Positions 1-7,201 of a stretch of DNA of 9,623 nt are shown in pieces. The translations under genes were made by a program, and so were the position numbers. Source of the stretch: DASYSA01 sp036003885 (GTDB lineage Bacteria > Acidobacteriota > Blastocatellia > UBA7656); contig DASYSA010000643.1 in NCBI GenBank assembly GCA_036003885.1, forward strand, positions 1-9,623, in the 5' to 3' direction. Position 1 is the stretch's first letter, and each line of letters starts with the position of its first letter. Below the pieces are notes generated by a model. The model ran no database searches. It had not been told where the DNA came from and was given only the letters and a program-made list of their open reading frames with translations.

Positions 1-549
1 TTGGGCCTCATGACCACCGTGCCCTGGCGTCGTCGAGAGCAGCCCAACGCGGGACACCATCGGCGCAGCGGTCTTCAGAAGCCGGAGCCGCTTCGCGGTC
101 ACGCCGGGGGGGAGTTCGTCTATGCCGGTGTAAATCCCACCAGGGCGTTTGAGACTCTTGGCGAAGCCGTTGCTGACCATGCCCGGGCAGGTGGCGATGA
201 CCATCGGCATGGCCGGATTGTTCTTGCGCACTTCGAGCGCGTGCACTAGCGCCCCTGCCACGATCAGGTCAAGGTTCATATGGGCGAGTTCGGCCGCCTG
301 CGCTGCCAAGTCCGACGAGTTAGGGCGGAGGATGCGTTTCTCGATGACTATGTTTTCTCCTTCGACGTATCTTAGCCTGCGCATCTCCTGCTCGAACGCC
401 TCGACCAACGTTGGTGCACCGCCGCCGAGGAAACCGATGCGCCCGACGCGGTGCGGCGGGGGGCGCTGCGCGGACACCGTTAGCGGGAGTGCGCAACCGA
501 GTAGCCCAAGGCGGCTGACAAACCAACGCCGACTATAGCTTGTTGCCAT
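1..549 (-). CDS. ABC transporter substrate-binding protein, PF04392 type (3' part beyond window)
   Basis: The first 183 residues run off the left edge. The ATG at 549 follows a strong AAGGAGG-like ribosome-binding site about 6 nt upstream. The N-terminus has a twin-arginine-like SRRWFV motif followed by a hydrophobic stretch and an A-Q cleavage region near residue 27, so export is expected. The mature start, with RVGRIGFLGGG, then an FEQEMRRLRYVEGENI-type helix, a later DLIVAG strand and the PMVIA segment, is typical of PF04392 (ABC_sub_bind) periplasmic proteins. Family members usually have about 320 residues, so roughly 40% is missing. The gene begins 23 bp after the R' box of the attC at 572-680, so it looks like cassette cargo. 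The ligand cannot be inferred. The family call is from remembered motifs; the reading frame and RBS are seen. Confidence 0.85.
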   Translation of the reverse strand, partial: MATSYSRRWFVSRLGLLGCALPLTVSAQRPPPHRVGRIGFLGGGAPTLVEAFEQEMRRLRYVEGENIVIEKRILRPNSSDLAAQAAELAHMNLDLIVAGALVHALEVRKNNPAMPMVIATCPGMVSNGFAKSLKRPGGIYTGIDELPPGVTAKRLRLLKTAAPMVSRVGLLSTTPGHGGHEAQ

Positions 550-571
550 CCTTCCTCCTTCACTATAAGCC

Positions 572-680
572 ACCGAACGGAAGCGTCACCGGGCCGCGCG
601 TTGATACGTACACAATCAAAAACACCGAACCGTGTCATAAGAAAAGCACTCGCGCGGCTCCGGTGCACGCAGAGTTAGGT
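572..680 (-). other. attC site A
   Basis: The outer boxes on the plus strand are ACCGAAC (572-578) and GTTAGGT (674-680); in cassette orientation these are R' GTTCGGT and R'' ACCTAAC. The stem arms 583-600 and 651-670 pair perfectly except for two extra bases in the right arm, T659 and C666, separated by six paired bases. The loop is about 50 nt. The R'' box extended to GGCACCTAAC is the exact reverse complement of the R' box of site B, which marks the two ends of the serine-protease cassette. R' and R'' within this site do not fully match each other, as expected when they come from different cassettes. Confidence 0.85.
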
Positions 681-778
681 GCCTGGTGCACGGAGTCGCA
701 ATCGCTCCTTACCGTTTTCATCACGCTCGGCCGAGATCTGCTGACGGAATGCGGGCCAGTCTCGAACATGCAAGTAGC

Positions 779-1576
779 CTACATTGGATAGTTCAAAGAC
801 ACCATATGGACCCTTGCATTCAAGTCCAGGACCTTGAAGTCGACGGTGGTAAAGAGAGCTGGCCAGATCATTGCACCGTACGAAGTATAAGGACCTTGCT
901 CATCCGTCTGTAGAGCGGCGGAAATGATACCGCAGAGCTGACCAGTTGAATTGAGAATGGGACCGCCGCTCATGCCACCATCGAAGCGTGCGTTTGTCTG
1001 GAAGCAAGGAAAGTGCAGAAGAGTACGATCGCGTCGGTCCTCGAAAACTGTTTCAATTTCACCGACGGTAGTATGGGGTCTAAGATCCCAATCGACATGT
1101 TGGATTGGCGAGCGTGAGGTAACGCGCGCCGACGAGGATGGATACCCAAAACCAACAACCCGATCACCAACAGATGGTGGCAATGGTTCGATTTGCAATG
1201 AGCCAGACCACGCGAATTCTTCTGCCTCTTTGCTAACCGGAACGACATGCATGAAGGCTATGTCGGTTATAGGCGATACCCAAACACGCCTCACAGCCCA
1301 GAGCGCTGGTACAGCGCACTCACCAGGAAACTGCAAGATATGGATTCCGAACTGGCAAGCCACTTCGCCGCTTGGAATAGGACGCTGTTCAATAACGTTC
1401 CAGAAGTGCTGGATTACATGTGCCGCCGTGACGACCAATTGGCGGGCAATGAAGAGACCTGTACCATCGGCGCGAATCATAGTGCCGTCGTCGACTGCAA
1501 CCACCACTGCATGTGAGGTAATAGGACTATCGAGTTCCGTGAGCTTGAAAGAAGGTGTCTTGTCGTATTCTGACAT
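779..1576 (-). CDS. Trypsin-like serine protease (cassette-borne)
   Basis: The product is a 265-aa trypsin-like peptidase (chymotrypsin fold, PF13365-like). The catalytic triad is visible in order: His53 in TAAHVI, Asp105 in ITDIAFM, and Ser203 in DGGMSGGPI. A late strand GQLCGIISA follows the serine, as in the family. No signal peptide or transmembrane helix is seen, so the product is probably cytoplasmic or needs another route out. The ATG at 1576 was chosen because the longer upstream frame would start inside the attC stem-loop; no good Shine-Dalgarno precedes it. The gene starts 17 bp after the R' crossover of site B and stops about 98 bp before R'' of site A, so it is the only cargo of a 1016-bp cassette. 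The substrate is unknown. Cassette-borne trypsin-like proteases could serve stress or defence roles, but nothing here shows that. Confidence 0.85.
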   Translation of the reverse strand: MSEYDKTPSFKLTELDSPITSHAVVVAVDDGTMIRADGTGLFIARQLVVTAAHVIQHFWNVIEQRPIPSGEVACQFGIHILQFPGECAVPALWAVRRVWVSPITDIAFMHVVPVSKEAEEFAWSGSLQIEPLPPSVGDRVVGFGYPSSSARVTSRSPIQHVDWDLRPHTTVGEIETVFEDRRDRTLLHFPCFQTNARFDGGMSGGPILNSTGQLCGIISAALQTDEQGPYTSYGAMIWPALFTTVDFKVLDLNARVHMVSLNYPM

Positions 1577-1587
1577 AGCTTGGAGGC

Positions 1588-1677
1588 ACCTAACGTTCGC
1601 GTGACCGAGCGCACGTGTAACACTCAAGGTTCATGTTAACACTTGATCGCGCGCTTCGGTCCACGCGTGAGTTATGC
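1588..1677 (-). other. attC site B
   Basis: The plus-strand boxes are ACCTAAC (1588-1594) and GTTATGC (1671-1677); in cassette orientation R' is GTTAGGT and R'' is GCATAAC. The arms 1599-1612 and 1651-1666 are complementary apart from an extra T and an extra C in the right arm. The loop contains TAACACTCA (1618-1626) and TGTTAAC (1634-1640), a pair of elements also present in site I. R' is complementary over ten bases to R'' of site A. Confidence 0.85.
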
Positions 1678-1683
1678 GATCCC

Positions 1684-2018
1684 TCAACCGAGGTGAAGTG
1701 CTTGTAGCCTTTCGCTGAATGCAAGAGCAGTCATTGAGCCACGTTCTTCCCGCCCCCGAAGACCCCCGAACTTGCACACGCTATACATCGCCGCGAACCA
1801 AGCCCCCGCATTGATCCAACGATTCACTGGCCACCGCAGGACGGACAGAGCACGGAACATGAGCATGCAATATTCCAAAGGCCCACCGGAAAAATAACGG
1901 GCTGGCCAGAGTACTGTAAGAAAAATGGTGGTATCAAGGCCATCCAGTTGATTGACGGGTTAGCTTGCCATGCTATGCACAACGGCCAAACAACCACCGA
2001 ACAAAAATAGTAAGCCAA
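1684..2018 (-). pseudogene. Small membrane protein, probably frameshifted
   Basis: Two overlapping minus-strand frames read as one protein split by a frameshift near 1845-1875. The upstream frame (2018-1824) gives a hydrophobic segment (FCSVVVWPLCIAW) and then INWMALIPPFFLQYSGQPV. The downstream frame (1878-1684) continues with FRALSVLRWPVNRWINAGAW and an FAAMYSVCKFGG segment. Joined, they would give a roughly 100-aa protein with two or three hydrophobic stretches, common cargo in integron cassettes. No ATG or ribosome-binding site marks the start; TTG at 2018 and GTG near 1998 are possible. The stop at 1684 is 7 bp from R'' of site B, a typical cassette position. I do not recognise the family. 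It could instead be two unrelated spurious frames. Confidence 0.35.
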
Positions 2019-2031
2019 GCCGCCAGTCGGC

Positions 2032-3108
2032 TCAGGGCTTCCGCCAAATCGCCGCCATCACCGTCCCGCAGGTGTAGACCGACGTCTGCTTGTACCCCTG
2101 CTTGGTGTATTGCGCGTTCTTCACCGCATGGTCGAGGATGCTCATGCCATGATGCGAGATCCAGCTGCCTTTGGCGGGAATCCAGGTGGTGTCATAACTG
2201 GCACCATTGTTCTTGCAGCTCACGGTATCGGCCATTTCGCCCGAATCGACGAAATGGTCAAACACGCGCTGATAGGCCGAGGCTTCGATGCCATTGTAGG
2301 TCCAGTTGCCAGTCGGGTGCGGTGGCCAGACAAGGATCGTCGCCATCGGCAGTGCGTTGCCCTTCAGTCCGGTCCAGGGGCCGTTGAGGCTGGCCTTGTT
2401 GTTGTTGAACGGCGTTGTCTGGCCGCGGGCGAACTTCATTGGCTGCCAGGTATTCGATGTGTTGACGATATGGACGTGAAGGTGGGGCTCGCTCGAATTG
2501 CCGGAATTGCCGACGTGATAGAGCAACTGCCCGGCGGTGACGTTAGCGCCGTTAGCAACAGTCGCCTCGGGCTGCGTCCAGATCGGGCCGCCCAGCGCCG
2601 TACCGGTCAGGAACGTGGCGTTGTTGGGGCAGAGGCTGGCCGGGATGTCGCCGGTGGGGGCGTGGGCATACAGCGCGATGTTACCATCCGTCTGCTTGAT
2701 CCATATGTGGTTGCCCTGGAGGAGGATCTTGCCGGTGGCGATCTCCGGGCGTTTGGTGTGGCCGGTGTTTTCCGGCGCGTTACGCCAGCAGCCGATCACC
2801 GTGCCGCTGGCCATCGCGTAGACGGGTCGGCCATAGATCAGGTAGTTGGAATTGATGGCGTCGTTGGTCTGGCCGGCTTTCAGCACCTGCCAGTTGTTGT
2901 CGGCGACCCGGCGCAGAATGCGCAAATCCTTGGCGCCGGTCTGCGGGCCGCCGCCCGTGGCATGGACGACGGTTACGATGCGCTCGCCGGGATTGAGGTC
3001 GTTCGCGTGAATCGGAAATTCGATGGCCTGCGCCGATGCCGACATCACCCCTGCCAAAATAACGGCGGCGAGCATAACACCGATCTGCATACGATTTAGT
3101 TTTCTCAT
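2032..3108 (-). CDS. Exported M23-like (LytM/LysM-family metallopeptidase fold) protein
   Basis: The protein has 358 residues. The ATG at 3108 sits 6 nt after AGGAGG and is preferred to the GTG one codon upstream. Residues 1-28 form a signal peptide (basic start, IGVMLAAVILAGVMSA core, AQA cleavage). Residues about 90-215 resemble the M23 beta-barrel: GRPVYAMASGTV, then IALYAHA, then the zinc-ligand motif HLHVH at 209-213 preceded by a GNSGNS turn. The first metal-binding motif (HxxxD) that normally precedes GxPVYA is not evident; that stretch reads NDAINSNYLIYG. The protein may therefore be an inactive or divergent member that binds rather than cuts peptidoglycan. The C-terminal 140 residues (NWTYNGIEASAYQRVFDHF and following) are unassigned. 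It lies between attC sites C and B. Confidence 0.75.
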   Translation of the reverse strand: MRKLNRMQIGVMLAAVILAGVMSASAQAIEFPIHANDLNPGERIVTVVHATGGGPQTGAKDLRILRRVADNNWQVLKAGQTNDAINSNYLIYGRPVYAMASGTVIGCWRNAPENTGHTKRPEIATGKILLQGNHIWIKQTDGNIALYAHAPTGDIPASLCPNNATFLTGTALGGPIWTQPEATVANGANVTAGQLLYHVGNSGNSSEPHLHVHIVNTSNTWQPMKFARGQTTPFNNNKASLNGPWTGLKGNALPMATILVWPPHPTGNWTYNGIEASAYQRVFDHFVDSGEMADTVSCKNNGASYDTTWIPAKGSWISHHGMSILDHAVKNAQYTKQGYKQTSVYTCGTVMAAIWRKP

Positions 3109-3235
3109 CACTAGCCTCCTTCTGTTAAGGCTGCGGATAGATTATCAATACGGCGGTCATCTAACGCCGCCGATTCGTTGGATGGCGGTGTGCGGACTCT
3201 AGTCTTACTCGGGCTAATATTGCAAATCCCCCGAG

Positions 3236-3298
3236 GGCGAACGCCCCGCATCACCGTGCCGCGTAGTTTGCGGCTACGGTGCATGCGGCGAGTTAGAC
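3236..3298 (-). other. attC site C
   Basis: The plus-strand boxes are GGCGAAC (3236-3242) and GTTAGAC (3292-3298); in cassette orientation R' is GTTCGCC and R'' is GTCTAAC. The arms 3248-3262 and 3270-3286 pair with an extra T (3275) and an extra C (3282) on the right arm. The loop is only about 7 nt. The 44-bp core is nearly identical to that of site K 5.7 kb away. Confidence 0.85.
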
Positions 3299-3309
3299 GC
3301 GTGTGAATT

Positions 3310-3618
3310 TTACGAACTTACATTGAAGCCTTCTACGCCGTTACAGACCCATTGGCCTGACCTTCTGCATTCATATATTGTTCCCTGAAAACCGTCTTTG
3401 ATCGTATCTTGAACCAAAGTGATCAGTGCTCTTCGTCCTTTTACTTCGAGCTTTGAAAAGCGAAGGTATACAAAACCCTTCTTCTGTGACCCTAATTCTT
3501 GGATTCGTTCAGGTGTAAGTATGACCAAGTTGCTTGGGGTAACCCTCGTTGAGAGCGCGTCAGCAATGTTGTCTGTTGATAGGTAAACTGTCTGGCCCGT
3601 CGTGCTTCCTTGTAGCAC
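3310..3618 (-). CDS. Hypothetical protein, N-terminus uncertain
   Basis: This 102-aa frame is soluble-looking and contains two cysteines near the C-terminus in an IYECRRSGQWVCNG stretch, which may form a disulfide. Its middle, FVYLRFSKLEVKGRRALITLV, has the alternating pattern of beta strands. The only start in frame is GTG at 3618, which has no ribosome-binding site, and a stop lies five codons upstream. A signal peptide or N-terminal part has therefore probably been lost to truncation or a frameshift. The stop is 11 bp from the R'' box of site C, the usual place for a cassette gene to end. I do not recognise the family. Alternatives are a decayed gene or a genuinely short product starting at GTG. 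Confidence 0.5.
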   Translation of the reverse strand: MLQGSTTGQTVYLSTDNIADALSTRVTPSNLVILTPERIQELGSQKKGFVYLRFSKLEVKGRRALITLVQDTIKDGFQGTIYECRRSGQWVCNGVEGFNVSS

Positions 3619-3849
3619 TCGGCCGCTTTCTGTTCACCGCGCTCGCGATGGTATTAATTAGGCGTTGGTCAAGGTCGACGAATGGGGAACAACTGGCTAC
3701 CTGAGACGTTACCGGGCGCGGCGCAGGGCAGTGGTGGAACCTTACGAAACTCGCTTCGCACGCTCCAGTGCAAGTGGAAGAATAACCAAGACAATCTAGC
3801 CCCCATTATTTTCAGCTTGGGCTAATACCAATCAAATTTCAACAAACGC
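3619..3849. other. Gene-free interval between the VWFA gene and the 102-aa frame
   Basis: I see no convincing gene in these 231 bp. An attC site would be expected here but no arm pair with two unpaired bases can be found. Fragments that look like single arms occur: a GTTACCGGGCGCGGCGC-like stretch near 3709-3726 and CTGTTCACCGCGCTCGCG near 3630-3647. They may be remnants of a decayed site that also removed the start of the 102-aa gene. Confidence 0.4.
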
Positions 3850-6084
3850 TTAATTGACAACCTCGAAATCCATTGACTGTGTCGCGGTGCGGCGGTCGCG
3901 CGCGGCCAGTTCGTCCTCGATCAATAACTGAAGAACGTACTGCCCCGGCTTGACGGCCTTCGTCAGTGTGAGACTGCCGGTCACGGTAATCAGTTTCCCA
4001 TCGGCTTGCTCTCGCAGATTGAGCGGCGACGGGGGGGAGGCCAACACCACTTCACCATCGCGCAAGATTCGCAACTGGCGCGTGAGTCTTGGTCTTTGTG
4101 ATACGTCGTCAAGCCTGGCGTTATAAACCTCAAACGAGTAGTACATCTGCGACCCGGCCTGAAACTGGCGCACAGCCGCATTGGCCTTTGTCGCTACGAC
4201 AGGGCTGGATTGCTCGTGCAGCGACGCGTCGCTGTCAGCAGCTTTCGGTTTGTTATCGCCCGCCCAGTCTTTGCCGCTCAGGGCGATGCCTGAAATAGCC
4301 AGCCTTTTCTTCTTCAGGTCGGGCACGATGATGACCTCGTTGGCTGAACCCAGGTGCCCGCTCGTCTTGTCGCGGACGGCCGCGTGTATCTGGATAAGAC
4401 CGGCCTTCTTCACCGGCATGTCAACTATGCAGACGAATCCCTGTTGCAAAGCGGGCCCGAAGGCCTCTTTGGGGACTTGCAGCAGGTAGGTGCGAATTAC
4501 CTGATCCTCGACCCCACCGTTCTCACCGAAGGCGAATGCCGCCACCTCGAGCGTGGTGCGGTGCGAGCCGTCGGCCTCCTCGCTGAACGACAGGTCGCGC
4601 ACGTCAATGTGCAGCAGCGCCCGGGCCACAGCCTGTTGGTTGGCGTCAAGGCCGAATAGTGGCGTCAGCCGCAGACGCACGTCGCCCGCGTTAAACGGCG
4701 AGAGTACCGCTTGAATCAACTTCGCCTCCGAAGTCAGCGATGCCGGCTCAAGCTCTTCGTTGGCCGCGCCGAGATAGCCACTACGTGACCTCATGCGCAG
4801 CCCAGCGCGCTTCACCTTCAGCTCGATCTTGCGAAACTCCGGCAGCTTGCCCGCTGCTCGCATGAACGATGCTTTTTCGGGGACGTACCCGATTAAGTAA
4901 TAACCGTTCTGATCATCGAGCGCCTGACGCACACCGGCTGACAGATTATTGAGATTGAAAAACGTCAGGCCACCCGTCTCGTGCGCCATGTGCGCCAGTC
5001 CGCCCTGCTCCTCAAAAATAGAGCGGCTCCGGCCAGTGACTAACTCATCTCGCCGTCTGAAGTCGCTAGCCTGCATATCCTCCTGGGCTGTGACCATCGG
5101 CGCGACAAGCCCGCGCGAGTCAATCGGGTAGATGCTGATGGCGGCGCGATTCAATCGCTCGATGACCAGTTGTAGTTTGCGGCTTCGGAGTCCGCTCATA
5201 TTACGCATCGTGAAACCAGGCGAGAAGAGGATGACGGATTTGCGACCGGGCAATTCCTGCATACCGCGCACGACTGAATTCAGGGTATCCAACAGATGCC
5301 AGTCTATGCGCTGATCGTGCAGCCTCGCCAGCGCGTCGCGGCTCTCCTTTATGGGGCCGGACTTCACACTCGCATCCTCATCCCTGTTGTCGTCCTTTTT
5401 TCGTGTGATCGAGTCCAGTTCAGCCGACACTGGAGTGACAGGCTCGAAGACTTCTATTTGTCCTCTGGTATTCCACCGAATGTGTTTGATGGCTTCGTGC
5501 AGCACCTGCTTGTCGGCGGTGAACCGCTGGAGTGCGCCGATGCTGCCGTTCGTGCGTAGGATCGCCACAAGATCGCCCGGCTGCATCTGCTCGTCAACGA
5601 ACTTGTGCAGCGACTGTCGGCTCGCGTCTATCGCGGCAAACGGCATTATCTCATCGTCTACGACGATGGCGATGCTGCGGCGCACCTGTGTTGGCTTCAA
5701 GGGGACATAGGCGACAGGCGGCGCGTCCTTGACGGCGGGCTTGAGCGGGCGGGCGGGCGGCGCTTCGGCGGACTCAGTTACAAAATAAGAGAAGTTGGTA
5801 ATCAGTTGCCGCTTGCCGTCTTCAAAGATTTCAAAGTCATCAGCGGTGAGATCAGTGACCTGGCGGCCCTGCTTATCCGTGACGATAGCGTCCACCTGCA
5901 CAAGCGTGACGCCAATCCTCACCACGTCTTTTTGATGCGCGGTGTTCTGCGCAGTTGGCGACGCAGGTGCAGTGGCACCCGGCGTGGCGGCCTGTTTTTT
6001 TTGATCCGGCGATTGCGGTGCGGTTAATGCAAAGGCGGTAATACTGAGTAAGACCGAGCCAATGATAGACATGCCTGTTGTCAC
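3850..6084 (-). CDS. VWFA-related acidobacterial-type protein (TIGR03436-like), exported
   Basis: The GTG at 6084 is preferred as start because GGAG lies 6 nt upstream; this gives 744 aa (the open frame extends four codons further, to a TTG). Residues 1-22 form a signal peptide (MSIIGSVLLSITAFALTA), followed by a Pro/Ala/Thr-rich linker. Residues about 53-100 carry the hallmark VQVDAIVTDKQGRQV then LTADDFEIFEDGK that opens proteins of this family. The von Willebrand A-like domain runs from about 136 (RRSIAIVVDDEIM) to about 375, with RKSVILFSPGF as a core strand. The canonical MIDAS DxSxS is not present: the first strand ends DDEIM. The C-terminal half contains beta-sandwich-like segments. 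The family is abundant in Acidobacteriota; its role is unknown, possibly extracellular adhesion or protein interaction. The frame is intact over 2.2 kb. Whether it is cassette cargo is unclear because neither flank has a clean attC. Confidence 0.85.
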   Translation of the reverse strand: MTTGMSIIGSVLLSITAFALTAPQSPDQKKQAATPGATAPASPTAQNTAHQKDVVRIGVTLVQVDAIVTDKQGRQVTDLTADDFEIFEDGKRQLITNFSYFVTESAEAPPARPLKPAVKDAPPVAYVPLKPTQVRRSIAIVVDDEIMPFAAIDASRQSLHKFVDEQMQPGDLVAILRTNGSIGALQRFTADKQVLHEAIKHIRWNTRGQIEVFEPVTPVSAELDSITRKKDDNRDEDASVKSGPIKESRDALARLHDQRIDWHLLDTLNSVVRGMQELPGRKSVILFSPGFTMRNMSGLRSRKLQLVIERLNRAAISIYPIDSRGLVAPMVTAQEDMQASDFRRRDELVTGRSRSIFEEQGGLAHMAHETGGLTFFNLNNLSAGVRQALDDQNGYYLIGYVPEKASFMRAAGKLPEFRKIELKVKRAGLRMRSRSGYLGAANEELEPASLTSEAKLIQAVLSPFNAGDVRLRLTPLFGLDANQQAVARALLHIDVRDLSFSEEADGSHRTTLEVAAFAFGENGGVEDQVIRTYLLQVPKEAFGPALQQGFVCIVDMPVKKAGLIQIHAAVRDKTSGHLGSANEVIIVPDLKKKRLAISGIALSGKDWAGDNKPKAADSDASLHEQSSPVVATKANAAVRQFQAGSQMYYSFEVYNARLDDVSQRPRLTRQLRILRDGEVVLASPPSPLNLREQADGKLITVTGSLTLTKAVKPGQYVLQLLIEDELAARDRRTATQSMDFEVVN

Positions 6085-6561
6085 ACTAGACTCCAAGAGA
6101 AAGAGTCAATCAACACCCGCTGCCAGTCTGCTTTATTCACCACAAAGCTTAAGGCATCCGTGAAGGTTTAACAACATCTCGCGTATGTGCTTGTCGCGCA
6201 GACCAACGTGACGAATCGGCTGAAAGAAAGATTTTCAAGCCTTCTGACCGTCGCCGCCTCCTCCGCTGCTGCCGTCGCACTGATCAGAAGGACACCAGAA
6301 AAGGCTTGCGTGTTTTTTTGGCTTGGCAATTGTGCCGGCAGTGTTGCGCCAAGCTTGAACTTCAGCGGCGCTTTGGAAGGTGCCGTGCTGGCGGATGAGA
6401 GAGACGGAGGCTCCCATTCACTTTGCCACTCAAGCCGCAACCTTCCAAAGCGCCTCTTTCAATAGGCGACTAACGAATAAGGTCTTTGCGTGATGTTCGC
6501 CGCCGAACCAGTGTGGGCGTCTCCGGCCAGTTCTACACGGCGGCGAAACCACGCAAAGAAC
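6085..6561. other. Gene-free structured interval
   Basis: I see no supported gene in these roughly 480 bp; short open frames on both strands lack ribosome-binding sites and recognisable motifs. The interval holds three inverted repeats: CCTTCTGA/TCAGAAGG near 6240 and 6284, GCTTGGC/GCCAAGC near 6323 and 6350, and a 15-bp pair at 6368-6382 and 6440-6454. It ends in a long hairpin from 6471. A GTTAAAC box on the minus strand (6171-6165) fits an R' consensus but has no matching stem. The stretch may be several decayed recombination sites. Confidence 0.5.
6368..6454. repeat. 15-bp inverted repeat
   Basis: GGCGCTTTGGAAGGT at 6368-6382 is exactly complementary to ACCTTCCAAAGCGCC at 6440-6454, with a spacer of 57 nt that adds a shorter GGCGG/GCCGC-like pairing. 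TTGAA (6356) and TTCAA (6459) outside the arms extend the symmetry after a short unpaired stretch. It has the size of an attC site but lacks the paired GTT/AAC boxes and the two extrahelical bases. Confidence 0.6.
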
Positions 6562-6571
6562 CTATTCGTTA
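6471..6571. repeat. Long hairpin with ~35-bp arms
   Basis: The left arm 6471-6505 and right arm 6538-6571 pair over their whole length except for three mismatches and one bulged base; the loop is 32 nt. The tips are TAACGAATA and TATTCGTTA. Read on the minus strand the left tip continues to GTTAGTC, close to an R' box, so it could be a divergent attC. The arms are too well paired, and lack the T/C extrahelical pair, for a confident call. The truncated hydrolase frame ends within its right arm. Confidence 0.7.
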
Positions 6572-7169
6572 TTCATATCCACATAGCCAACGTTTTAGCC
6601 AGCGGAATGACATTCATGACGTCGTGAAGGTCAGCGCCACCAAACTCCTCGTGCCCTTCGCCTCCATCAATACCACGGTACTGTGGGCCGATGACCACAA
6701 ATCCACCTGAGACGTAGCGGTAACAGCCGAACAGCGTCCAGGAGTCAGCTTGCCGGTTTCACTATTGCCGCCGTGATTGACGATGATCAACGGCAGTTTT
6801 TTACCTTCCGTATTCTTCGGCTTCCAGATGAAGCCTACGACTTTCAAGCCGTCGCTCATGTATTTGATTCGTAGGCATTCAAATCCCACGTAAGCCTTTT
6901 GACGTTCAAACTCTTCTTTGCTCAGCAGGTGTGCCGTAAGGTTCACGGGCATCTCCACGCGGAGACCTTCACGCTTCGCCTTTGCGACCTGGTCTGCGAA
7001 TCTACGTTTAGACGATTCCAAATACTGCTCGTATATACCAATGGTATTCGGCGCACAAGGTGCTTGCTCGACAACTGTGCCATCCTTTTGAACCTCGCTT
7101 TGTGCAACCGCGCCCGAGGCACAAAAGAACAAAAAACGAACCTATCAGCAAGAACTGTGCTTTCCTCAT
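6562..7169 (-). pseudogene. Alpha/beta hydrolase, frameshifted and 3'-truncated
   Basis: The ATG at 7169 follows GAGAGGAAAC and opens a signal peptide, MRKAQFLLIGSF. Three frame changes are needed to read a coherent protein. In a T6 run (A6 at 7131-7136) one extra base shifts the frame; with T5 the peptide would continue FLFFCASGAVAQS, with a good cleavage site. Near 6740, one base is missing between GKLT and the continuation WTLFGCYRYVSGGF. Near 6591, one G is missing between AKTL and GYVDMNN. The recovered protein has the NHGG oxyanion-type motif and a GPQYRG.DGGEGHEEFGG segment of peptidase_S9/dienelactone-hydrolase-like proteins. It is cut off before the nucleophile elbow (GxSxG), at the hairpin at 6471-6571. 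It cannot be active as read. Sequencing errors could explain some frameshifts but not the truncation. Confidence 0.7.
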
Positions 7170-7201
7170 ATAAGTTTCCTCTCTTCAAATAGTCATCAGC
7201 A

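Noticed and set aside
951..1604. Plus-strand open frame of 217 codons
   Set aside because: Antisense to the serine protease with an intact triad; no recognisable motifs or ribosome-binding site.
2003..2035. AGCCG-ACTGG-CGGCT hairpin after the M23 stop as a terminator
   Set aside because: The 5-bp stem is weak and the T-run (TATTTTTG) lies about 10 nt beyond it, too far for a confident rho-independent terminator.
2110..3099. Long plus-strand open frame (329 codons)
   Set aside because: It is antisense to the M23-like gene, which has a signal peptide, ribosome-binding site and family motifs; the plus frame has none.
3797..3824. TAGCCC/GGGCTA hairpin downstream of the VWFA gene as a terminator
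   Set aside because: The stem is only 6 bp with a 16-nt loop and is not followed by a T-tract on the minus strand.
6165..6171. GTTAAAC on the minus strand as an R' box for the VWFA gene
   Set aside because: It fits the consensus, but no stem with paired arms lies next to it and no complementary R'' box was found downstream of the gene.
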